NCBI GenBank assembly: GCA_036392935.1
Contig: DASVWZ010000219.1
Location: 1-5,506, forward strand
Length of the DNA stretch: 5,506 nucleotides
Origin: DASVWZ01 sp036392935
GTDB taxonomy: Bacteria; Acidobacteriota; Terriglobia; Terriglobales; Acidobacteriaceae
Reading direction: 5' to 3'
In this document: in pieces, positions 1 through 5,416 of the stretch
How positions within the stretch are numbered: the first letter of the stretch is position 1
How the letters are laid out: each line of letters opens with the position of its first letter
The notes under the pieces: model-generated
Told to the model about the DNA's origin: nothing
Seen by the model: only the letters and a program-made list of their open reading frames with translations
The model's database searches: none
Translations under genes and position numbers: made by a program

Positions 1-459
1 TTCGCGTATTTCGCAACTCCGGCGATCGCCGCTATTGCCGGACTCATCACTCTTTTCTTCCACGGCTGGCTCATGGTAAGCGGCAATTTTTCTTTCCTGG
101 GGTTGCTCACTATGGTGCTAGCAACATCAACGCTGAACGACAAGCTGCTCAGCAAGATCTTGCGTCTGGCGCCTCGAACCCCCCTTCAGTTTCCTCGATA
201 CTTTCAGTATACCGTTCTCGCGCTTGCCGCCGTCGTCGGTTATTTGAGTATCCGCCCCGTGCAAAACCTCATCTCGCCCTCTCAGGCCATGAACACCTCC
301 TACGACTCTCTCCATCTCGTGAATTCTTACGGGGCCTTCGGAACCATCACGCGTCCGAGATACGAGGTAATCGTCGAAGGAACGGATGAGCCAGCAATCA
401 CTCCGCAAACGCTATGGCGGGAATATGAGTTCAGGGGCAAGCCCGCGACAGCGCTCTGA
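1..459 (+). CDS. Lipase maturation factor (LMF1) family membrane protein, 5'-partial and truncated at the C-terminus
   Basis: The reading frame is open from base 1, so the N-terminus lies outside the window; 152 residues are visible. Residues ~8-25 and ~64-79 are hydrophobic and look like membrane segments, around a GWLMVSGNFSFLGLLT stretch that resembles the membrane part of LMF1 proteins. Residues ~109-146 carry the family signature NSYGAFGTITRPRYEVIVEGT followed by WREYEF and GKP. In LMF1 proteins (membrane factors for lipase folding, studied mainly in animals; the bacterial role is poorly known), KPG is normally followed by a P-Y-H/R-L-D-W segment and about 100 more residues. Here the frame ends at once with ATAL and TGA, where the mobile element begins, so the protein is truncated. 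The short hydrophilic tail is not family-like. The family call is fairly firm; its state is a probable pseudogene. Confidence 0.75.
   Translation, partial: FAYFATPAIAAIAGLITLFFHGWLMVSGNFSFLGLLTMVLATSTLNDKLLSKILRLAPRTPLQFPRYFQYTVLALAAVVGYLSIRPVQNLISPSQAMNTSYDSLHLVNSYGAFGTITRPRYEVIVEGTDEPAITPQTLWREYEFRGKPATAL
450..455. repeat. Possible target-site duplication, left copy (AGCGCT)
   Basis: The same hexamer is found at 5411-5416, just outside the right inverted repeat. Six bases is within the IS21 range. Because AGCGCT is palindromic, duplication and inverted-repeat readings cannot be told apart here. Confidence 0.4.
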
Positions 460-483
460 TGAATTGACCCGATGAATTGACCC
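458..483. repeat. 13-bp perfect tandem repeat at the left end of the element
   Basis: GATGAATTGACCC occurs twice back to back (458-470 and 471-483). IS21-family termini typically carry several short repeats bound by the transposase, so this is a plausible transposase-binding array. The second copy runs into CTCCT, which recurs in inverted form at the right end. Confidence 0.85.
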
Positions 484-583
484 TCCTTTTGCTCGGATTA
501 CATTGCTCTGTTCGTTCACAGCAGGTGGAGGAGGATTTTTTCTCTCCAAGTAGGGCGTTTTCGGTTTTGGAAGAGATGCGAGA
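460..583. other. Left non-coding end of the element
   Basis: This lies between the Toprim stop and the element's left edge. Apart from the tandem repeat at its outer side I see only a short purine-rich patch (GGTGGAGGAGG near 524) and no convincing terminator for the operon. Confidence 0.6.
462..469 (+). repeat. Left terminal inverted repeat core
   Basis: AATTGACC here is repeated at 475-482 and matches the reverse complement of 5397-5404. Taken out to the AGCGCT hexamers, the two ends align at 15 of 20 positions (450-469 against the complement of 5397-5416). Confidence 0.6.
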
Positions 584-1438
584 TTAGGCGAAGGGGAGTG
601 ACAGCGGGATTTGAGGATGGGATCGAAGCACGTCGTTCCAATCGTGTAGGCCGGGGCGGAGGCGCCGGACCGCGGGGTAGAGAGCCATCATCTGCCGAGC
701 CAGGTCCTCCCCGGTGTCATCAGCATCGAAGCCGCAGTAGACGAGATGGCCGCAGGCCAGGAGTGCGGGAAGCCAGCGTGGGTTGGGGCGGGCTCCCGCG
801 GTGGAGATGACCCGACAAGCGGGATACAGCGGAAAGCAGCTGATGGCATCGATGGCCGATTCGCACAGGACGATGGTGGTGGCCCCGGGCGGGTGCAAGG
901 AGAAGTAGCCGTGATTCTTCCGGGAGCCTGGCGCCAGGCCCAGCCAGCGCACCGCTCCGGTGCCGCGCAGTTCGGCGCCCACGGGCTGGTTGTCTTTGCC
1001 GCGCAACAGGAAGACGGCATTGGCACGGCTATCGGCATAGAGTTGTCCGGCTTCCACAAGGGATTGAATTAGAGACCCGGGGATGGCGCGCTGCTGGAGG
1101 TAACGCGTCACGGCAGGGAGGTGGTGGGGATCGGGCGGCGGTAAAGATAAACGGCGCGGCGACGAGGGGGCCGGTGGAGCCTGAGGCGGGATCGCAAACG
1201 GCTGCTCGAGCCAGCGAACCGCAGCGGGGAAGGCCAGGTGGTTTAAGTGCATGGCTAGATCGATGGCGCCTCCACCACCCTGGCTGCGGTGCCAGTTCAT
1301 GAATTTCGTGCCGGTGATGGAGAGGGGCCCTTCGGAGGTGTGCCATTTCGCTTTATCGTAACGATCGGGCCGGGCTCCGCAGGCCTGCAGCACGGCCGTG
1401 AGGGGAATCCTGCGGAGGGGGTCGAATCGATCGCGCAT
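584..1438 (-). CDS. Toprim domain protein with degenerate CHC2-like N-terminus (DUF3991/Toprim type)
   Basis: This 284-residue protein resembles the plasmid and transposon proteins that join a primase-like zinc-finger relic to a Toprim fold. Residues ~12-78 follow the CHC2-type pattern (VLQACGARPD, KWHTSEGPLSI, GGGGAIDLAMHL, AAVRWL) but lack the zinc ligands. Residues ~100-168 look like the DUF3991 spacer (TRYLQQRAIP, GAELRGTG). The Toprim core has its acidic residue in LCES (E193) and the D-x-D pair in FDADDTG (D238, D240), followed by HDWNDVL at ~265-271, a usual closing motif. The catalytic residues therefore look intact. The family is linked to primase or nucleotidyl-transfer chemistry; the substrate here is unknown. 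The start ATG lies 4 nt after the istB-like stop with only a weak GGAAG upstream, suggesting translational coupling. It is the last gene of the operon, and no clear terminator follows in 460-583. Confidence 0.8.
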   Translation of the reverse strand: MRDRFDPLRRIPLTAVLQACGARPDRYDKAKWHTSEGPLSITGTKFMNWHRSQGGGGAIDLAMHLNHLAFPAAVRWLEQPFAIPPQAPPAPSSPRRLSLPPPDPHHLPAVTRYLQQRAIPGSLIQSLVEAGQLYADSRANAVFLLRGKDNQPVGAELRGTGAVRWLGLAPGSRKNHGYFSLHPPGATTIVLCESAIDAISCFPLYPACRVISTAGARPNPRWLPALLACGHLVYCGFDADDTGEDLARQMMALYPAVRRLRPGLHDWNDVLRSHPQIPLSLPFA

Positions 1439-1442
1439 CGGC

Positions 1443-2183
1443 TTAGGACACTTCCGCCAGTTTCGGACGAATGCTGACGCAGTTTTTCATGTTGATGACG
1501 TGGCTGTTCTCGGTGAGGCGGTCGATCAAGGCGGCCGTCAGGTGATCGTTCTTCAGGAACGAACGCCATTCGCTGAAGCCCAAGTTGGAAGTAATCAGCG
1601 TGGGTTTTCTGCGGTGCCGCTGGTGCAAGAGGGTAAAGAACAAGCCCACCTGCACAGGTTCGACCTCGACGTATCCGATTTCGTCCACGAGCAAAAGTTC
1701 GTAGGAGAAATAGCGTTTCAGCACTTTCTCTTCCGAGTGATCGGCGACCGCGTGAAACAGCTCCTTCACCAGATCGGGAAAGGTGACGAAGCGGCCCGTG
1801 TGGCCCCGCTCGATGGCCTGGATCAGGAAGCCCGTCGCTAGTCCCGACTTGCCCACGCCGGCTGGGCCGACCCAAATAATATTTTGTTTCTTGTCCAGGA
1901 AATCGAAGGCATCGTAGAGAGACAGGATTTTTTTCTTGTCGAGCTTGGGCTGCCGCTGGAAGGGAAAGGTTTCCATCAGCAACGGCTCGGGAATCTGCGC
2001 GTGAGCTAGCCGCAGCTTGCGGCTATTCTCCTCATGGATCTTGGCTTCTTCGTCCACCACATGCCGCAGCAGCCGCACATGCGAAAACTCTTTCTGCTCC
2101 GCCAGGGCCAGATACTCGTCCCAATGAGCCAACAGACCCCTGAACCGCAGAGACTTCAATTTCTTGCGCAACTCCTCATCCAT
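1443..2183 (-). CDS. istB: IS21-type helper ATPase, IstB-like
   Basis: This 246-residue protein has the normal IstB length. It has an N-terminal helical domain (residues 1-~85) and then a DnaC/IstB-type AAA+ core: Walker A GPAGVGKS (106-113), Walker B LLLVDEIG (163-170), sensor-1 region TLITSNL (195-201) and an ALIDRL arginine motif (218-223). In IS21, IstB assembles on DNA with ATP, selects target DNA and stimulates the IstA transposase. The frame is open much further upstream, but MDEELRKKL at 2183 is the start: it matches the family N-terminus and lies under a GGAGG-rich purine stretch (2196-2203), which also encodes the glutamate tail of the upstream protein. It overlaps the istA-like stop by 8 nt (ATGGATGA), so the two are translationally coupled. 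Nothing in it looks broken. Confidence 0.93.
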   Translation of the reverse strand: MDEELRKKLKSLRFRGLLAHWDEYLALAEQKEFSHVRLLRHVVDEEAKIHEENSRKLRLAHAQIPEPLLMETFPFQRQPKLDKKKILSLYDAFDFLDKKQNIIWVGPAGVGKSGLATGFLIQAIERGHTGRFVTFPDLVKELFHAVADHSEEKVLKRYFSYELLLVDEIGYVEVEPVQVGLFFTLLHQRHRRKPTLITSNLGFSEWRSFLKNDHLTAALIDRLTENSHVINMKNCVSIRPKLAEVS

Positions 2184-3711
2184 CGTTTTCTTCTTCCTCC
2201 TCCCCCGCTTCTTCCAGCATCTGGTCGTAGGCGGAAAAATCCGGCGCATCGGTGAGACGACCTTCCTGGTAGGCCTCGCGCGCTCGGAAACTCTCATCCA
2301 CTTCGGCGCTCGGCAGCAGAATCTCGCCCTGGCGGAGCGCGAGGCGCGCGATGCGCTCGAACGTTCCCAGGTCGCTGATCTCATAGCGCCGCGCACGCTC
2401 CACCACGGAGACGAACAGCGCCGGAGTCAGACGTTCGGCCCAGACAAAAAGCTCGCGTACAAAGCGGTGTCGCTCGTTCCCGCTGCGCGACGGCAGGACG
2501 AAATCCAGATAGTTCTCCACCGTGGACGAGATGGCGCGCAGCCGCTTTTCCTCCTCTTCCGTAGGCTTCCGGCGATGCTTCGGCTGGCGCACGGGCTTGG
2601 TGGGCATTCCCTCCGGACTGAACAACTGGTTCTTCACTCCGTCAGCCGGCAAGACATACTCCGCCACGCACTCGCGGTTTCGATAGATCTGCAAGCGGTC
2701 GCTGTATTCCAGCACTTTGACCTGCCGGCTCTGACTCGCTGGTGGGGGCGGCGTCCAGTAGTAGTTGCCGTCGAAAGGCACATAGCCGTACTGGTCGGTC
2801 TTCCGATCATGGTGTAAGTAGGGAGCGGGAAGGTGGGCGGGCAGGGCGACCAGCTTGGCGCGTTCTTGCTCGAAGGCTTGCGCGGGAATCAGGCCGCTTT
2901 TGGCCACCGGGCGATGTTCCAGGCGCACCGTGGCCCACTCCAAGGCTTGCCGATTCAGGTCTTCCAGGCTGGAAAAGTGGCGCCCGGGGAAGAAGTTCGT
3001 CTCCACCGTCCAAAAGCTGCGTTCCTCGCCAGCCTTGCGGTTGGCATGCCCCTTTTCATGACACACGAAGCGGAAGCCGTGCTCGGCGGCGAAGGCCGCC
3101 ATCTCCGGCGCGATCACCGCATTCCGGCCGGTGCCCCTCAGGCGGGCCAGGTTGGTGTTGTCGATGATGCAGACTCGTGCGGCGTAACCCCAAAACATCA
3201 GGGCCGTGTGCAGGAAGCATTTCATGCGGAAACGGTTGAACACCCGGAAAAACTGCAAGTAGCGCCGCTTCGAGTAACGCAAGTAGAGCAGGCTGGCAAT
3301 CACGTGCGTCTGTGTGTCGCCCAGGCGGATCGCATTGGGGCTGGTATCGTGCTGCATCTCGGCACCGGGTTCATCGGGCACGCGATCGCAGCGGCTGGGT
3401 TGCTCTTTGCTCAAGCCCATCTCGCGCAGCAGGCGCGTCAAAGTCGAGTAGGCAACTTGGATGCCTTCTTCTTCGACCAGCTTCTCGTGCACGCGCTGCA
3501 CCCAGCCGTCGCATTCCCCATACAATCGCTCGAGCAGCTCGGTATCAATGCGGACCTTGCGCTTGCGGACCTGGGCCGGCATCTCCCCCTTTTGCTCCAG
3601 GATCGTCCGCACCGTGTTGCGGCTCAGATGCAGTCGGCGAACGATCTCGTTTATGCTCATGCCCTCCTGGTGCAGCAGAAACACCGCTTTGCGCTTGCCC
3701 GCTTCGATCAT
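2176..3711 (-). CDS. istA: IS21-type DDE transposase, IstA-like
   Basis: This 511-residue protein has an N-terminal helix-turn-helix (about residues 17-38, MSINEIVRRLHLSRNTVRTI), a second DNA-binding segment (~54-105), and an RNase H-fold integrase core. The likely catalytic triad is D122 (MQHDTSP), D184 (CIIDNTN) and E230 (KAGEERSFWTVETNFFPGR), which aligns with the usual IS21 KG-x-V-E-R-x-V and NF-x-PGR pattern. A C-terminal domain follows (~300-511), ending in a run of glutamates. The protein cuts and joins the transposon ends. The ATG at 3711 has a good Shine-Dalgarno sequence, GAGGA (3722-3718), 6 nt upstream, and matches the family start. The first active-site motif reads HDTSP rather than the common VDWGE, and an insertion lies between KG (220-221) and the catalytic Glu, so it belongs to a divergent IS21 branch. 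It looks functional. Confidence 0.92.
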   Translation of the reverse strand: MIEAGKRKAVFLLHQEGMSINEIVRRLHLSRNTVRTILEQKGEMPAQVRKRKVRIDTELLERLYGECDGWVQRVHEKLVEEEGIQVAYSTLTRLLREMGLSKEQPSRCDRVPDEPGAEMQHDTSPNAIRLGDTQTHVIASLLYLRYSKRRYLQFFRVFNRFRMKCFLHTALMFWGYAARVCIIDNTNLARLRGTGRNAVIAPEMAAFAAEHGFRFVCHEKGHANRKAGEERSFWTVETNFFPGRHFSSLEDLNRQALEWATVRLEHRPVAKSGLIPAQAFEQERAKLVALPAHLPAPYLHHDRKTDQYGYVPFDGNYYWTPPPPASQSRQVKVLEYSDRLQIYRNRECVAEYVLPADGVKNQLFSPEGMPTKPVRQPKHRRKPTEEEEKRLRAISSTVENYLDFVLPSRSGNERHRFVRELFVWAERLTPALFVSVVERARRYEISDLGTFERIARLALRQGEILLPSAEVDESFRAREAYQEGRLTDAPDFSAYDQMLEEAGEEEEENDG

Positions 3712-4588
3712 GGAGTTTCCTCACACTGTCGGAAAAAGCTCGTGTTAGGCTCAGGATCCCGGCGGTCAACAGATTCGCCTGGGCGTGAAAGGCCGGAGTT
3801 TTCAGCTGCCGGTCCTCGCTCTTGCCCATCACCCGCCGCATGTACTTCCCGGTGACTTCCAAATCGTTCAGCAGCACCCGTTCAAACTCGTTGCATCCAT
3901 CCGGATCCTCGGGCACCTGCCGCAGCGCCTCCAAGACCAGCCCCGGATGCCCTTCCCGAATCGCTTGGCGGAACGAAGCGGGCCCCCGAAAATAGCCGTG
4001 GGCCAGTTGTTCAATCTCTCGCACGCTAAGCTTCTTGCCGCTCAAGGCCACCACGAACTCCTCGACCCCCTGCTTGCTGGCCCCGTTCATGCGCCTGAAC
4101 TGGCGCAGCGCGTACATGTAGGGATAGACCGGAAAAGCGCCGCTGAAGATCTTCTCCCGCACCCGTGGGCTCATCTCCGCGATCAGCCCCAGCCGCATGC
4201 TCACCCAAGACTTGCTCCGCGATAACCGTTCGGCCAGCTCGGCCACGCTGCTCGACTCGAGCTTGCGCAGTTGGTCGAGGAAGGCCGCCTGCTCGAGAAT
4301 GCTCAGCGAGTGGTCATTCGACACGCGCAGAAGATTCAGAATGGCCGTGCCTTCCTCTTCTCCCAACGAGGTGTAGGGCGCCAGGCCCATCCCCAGCTTC
4401 CTCGCGCAGCGATAGCGTTTGAACCCGTTCAGCAAAATGCTCTGCGGCGCGCGGTCCACGCCCTGCAAAGGCTCTTCGATTCCGCGCTCGGCAATCGCCG
4501 CCAACAAGCGCGCCTCCGCCGCCGGGTTCTTCATCCGGTAGCTCTCGTACCTCAAATCCAAGGCGGCCAGCTCGATTTCGCGTTCCAT
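3545..4588 (-). CDS. ParB/KorB-like DNA-binding protein, probable frameshift near its 3' end
   Basis: The open frame gives 347 residues. Residues ~1-95 resemble the ParB N-terminal (ParB/Srx) fold, with LLNGFKRYRCARKLG (52-66) at the place of the ParB G-x-R-R box. Residues ~114-138 are a KorB-type helix-turn-helix (VAELAERLSRSKSWVSMRLGL), and ~140-285 is a mostly helical region. ParB relatives bind specific DNA sites and some are CTP switches. The start ATG lies 7 nt after the upstream stop and has only a weak AGAAG. The last ~60 residues are low-complexity and overlap the istA-like gene by 167 nt. One extra T in the T5 run at 3737-3733 would instead give RAFFRQCEETP and a TGA overlapping the istA ATG (ATGA, 3711-3708), for a 293-residue protein. 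I think that is the intended end. Its role in the transposon is unknown; end binding, target choice or regulation are guesses. Confidence 0.75.
   Translation of the reverse strand: MEREIELAALDLRYESYRMKNPAAEARLLAAIAERGIEEPLQGVDRAPQSILLNGFKRYRCARKLGMGLAPYTSLGEEEGTAILNLLRVSNDHSLSILEQAAFLDQLRKLESSSVAELAERLSRSKSWVSMRLGLIAEMSPRVREKIFSGAFPVYPYMYALRQFRRMNGASKQGVEEFVVALSGKKLSVREIEQLAHGYFRGPASFRQAIREGHPGLVLEALRQVPEDPDGCNEFERVLLNDLEVTGKYMRRVMGKSEDRQLKTPAFHAQANLLTAGILSLTRAFSDSVRKLHDRSGQAQSGVSAAPGGHEHKRDRSPTASEPQHGADDPGAKGGDAGPGPQAQGPH
3708..3711 (-). other. ATGA stop/start overlap, if the parB-like frame is repaired
   Basis: The TGA of the alternative parB-like frame (3710-3708) overlaps the istA-like ATG (3711-3709). 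Such overlaps mark translational coupling and support the view that the natural parB-like end is here rather than at 3545. Confidence 0.55.
3718..3722 (-). promoter_or_regulatory. Ribosome binding site of the istA-like gene
   Basis: GAGGA on the minus strand, 6 nt before the ATG at 3711. It fixes the start of the transposase. Confidence 0.65.
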
Positions 4589-4595
4589 TGCGCTT

Positions 4596-5174
4596 CTAGG
4601 AACTGTTGTTCCGGAGGTAGTGCAGAACGTAATCGATCCGGCGACGGCGCACCATGCGGTGTTGTCTCACCGCCCGTGCCAACATCTCCCGAATTTCCTC
4701 CTCGCTCACCCGACGAGCCTCGATCAGACTGACCACCGTGGCCAGATAGCGGACGAGGTCGGAATCGAAGGTCCTCATCCCCTTCCGTTCCCCCACCAGG
4801 TCGGCCGGCTTTTTCTGGCCGCGCCTGCCGTTTTGCAGTTTTTTCTTCTCTTTGCCTTCCGCGGTGCGGTAGTAGGCCACGCTGCGCCGGGTGGAGCTTT
4901 GCCGGCGGTGCGCCGCTCGGCACCCAAACGGACAGCGCAGATCCTGGCGGCCCACGTTCCGGGGATGGGTCAGGAAGAAGATTCGACACTCACGGCAACG
5001 GCACAGACAGGGCCGCAGATGAGGGTGAGTACGGAGGACCGAGCGCAGCTCGACGTAATACGGACCGACCAGAACGCGGACGCCCTCGCGGCGATACCAA
5101 TTCGGGCCGCTCTGAAACTGCTCCTGGATTTTGAGAACTAAAAACCCAGGTTTTGGCTTAAGATAGAGATCTCT
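4596..5174 (-). CDS. Zinc-ribbon protein, first gene of the transposon operon; start unresolved
   Basis: The coordinates are the limits of the open frame (5177-5175 is the upstream stop). The protein has a conserved-looking N-terminal part (GPNWYRREGVRVLVGPYYVEL), then a cysteine cluster C-L-C-R-C-R-E-C and, 17 residues on, C-P-F-G-C, consistent with a zinc ribbon. A basic segment (HRRQSSTRRSVAYYRT, then Lys/Arg-rich) and a helical C-terminus with VRQHRMVRRRRIDYVLHYL follow. The content suggests nucleic-acid binding. I cannot name the family. The frame has no ATG, GTG or TTG before GTG at 4955, and starting there would remove the first four cysteines. Options are an ATC start at 5129 (177 aa) or the ATG at 5185 with a -1 shift at GGGTTTTT (5147-5140). 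It ends 7 nt before the parB-like ATG. Confidence 0.65.
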   Translation of the reverse strand, partial: RDLYLKPKPGFLVLKIQEQFQSGPNWYRREGVRVLVGPYYVELRSVLRTHPHLRPCLCRCRECRIFFLTHPRNVGRQDLRCPFGCRAAHRRQSSTRRSVAYYRTAEGKEKKKLQNGRRGQKKPADLVGERKGMRTFDSDLVRYLATVVSLIEARRVSEEEIREMLARAVRQHRMVRRRRIDYVLHYLRNNSS

Positions 5175-5183
5175 TTAAATACC

Positions 5184-5239
5184 ATCCTTGTCCTACCCGA
5201 TCGACTTGGCTGTTGAGAGGGTAGGCAAGGATTTTTTTT
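5184..5239 (+). terminator. Hairpin plus T8 tract: rho-independent terminator on the + strand, also a 5' leader hairpin of the minus-strand operon
   Basis: The arms ATCCTTGTCCTACCC (5184-5198) and GGGTAGGCAAGGAT (5219-5232) pair over 14 bp with one bulged T (5191). Inside them, GA/GA mismatches and a second 5-bp stem (5201-5205 with 5212-5216) close a 6-nt loop, and T5232-T5239 follow. This has the form of an intrinsic terminator for transcripts moving rightward. The G-U pair and tandem G-A contacts form only in the + strand RNA, favouring that strand. No + strand gene ends here, so it may end an antisense or readthrough transcript. In minus-strand RNA the outer stem would cover AGGA (5194-5191) and the first two bases of ATG 5185. 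Confidence 0.6.
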
Positions 5240-5387
5240 CGCGCAACGCCTCGCCCGCGCTACCGCTTCACCTCGCCATTTTCAGACGAGGACGCCCTTC
5301 TACCCGGAAGGGAACCACCCCCATCCGAGAGCAAGTTGCGCTCAAAAACGTTTGCGGTGAAAGGTCTGGCAAGTCAGTTTATCTGAG

Positions 5388-5404
5388 AGGAGGGTCGGTC
5401 AATT
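5388..5404 (-). repeat. Right terminal inverted repeat core
   Basis: Read on the minus strand this is AATTGACCGACCCTCCT. The left end has AATTGACCCTCCT (475-487), so the two differ by one 4-nt GACC duplication. The match puts the element's right end at about 5410. Confidence 0.6.
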
Positions 5405-5410
5405 TTGGTG

Positions 5411-5416
5411 AGCGCT
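5411..5416. repeat. Possible target-site duplication, right copy (AGCGCT)
   Basis: Partner of 450-455. Joining the flanks across one copy gives a codon series ending CTA TAG in the LMF1-like frame, so the empty site would also stop at this point. Confidence 0.4.

Larger units (their letters stand above)
456..5410 (-). mobile_element. Expanded IS21-type transposon (zinc-ribbon, ParB-like, IstA, IstB, Toprim)
   Basis: The segment contains an IstA-like DDE transposase and an IstB-like AAA+ ATPase, the diagnostic pair of the IS21 family, within a five-gene minus-strand operon. Candidate ends share the inverted 8-mer AATTGACC (462-469 against 5397-5404), followed by CTCCT-type sequence on both inner sides. 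The hexamer AGCGCT flanks both ends (450-455 and 5411-5416) and fits a target duplication of the size IS21 elements make (4-8 bp). The predicted length of ~4.95 kb is about twice that of an ordinary IS21 element. The boundaries are inferred: AGCGCT is a palindrome, so it could instead be part of the terminal inverted repeats, and the outer edges may move by a few bases. Confidence 0.7.

Noticed and set aside
2184..2396. N-terminal extension of the istB-like gene by 71 residues
   Set aside because: The extension is basic, low-complexity and overlaps the end of the transposase; the family N-terminus starts at 2183 with a purine-rich ribosome binding region.
2833..3855. Long + strand open frame of 340 codons
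   Set aside because: It lies opposite the istA-like gene and the end of the parB-like gene, which have clear family motifs; high GC commonly produces such antisense frames.
4596..4955. GTG at 4955 as the true start of the zinc-ribbon gene
   Set aside because: It would drop the first four cysteines of an apparent zinc ribbon whose upstream frame stays open and protein-like for about 70 codons.
4552..4989. Minus-strand 145-codon frame with an ATG start
   Set aside because: It overlaps the zinc-ribbon frame and lacks its cysteine pattern and conserved-looking segments; the proline- and glycine-rich content is typical of a shadow frame.
5131..5180. Possible + strand promoter (TTGGCT with TTAAAT, or TTGAGA with TAAGAT)
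   Set aside because: The boxes are weak and the second pair has a 22-bp spacer; not enough to call a promoter for an antisense RNA.
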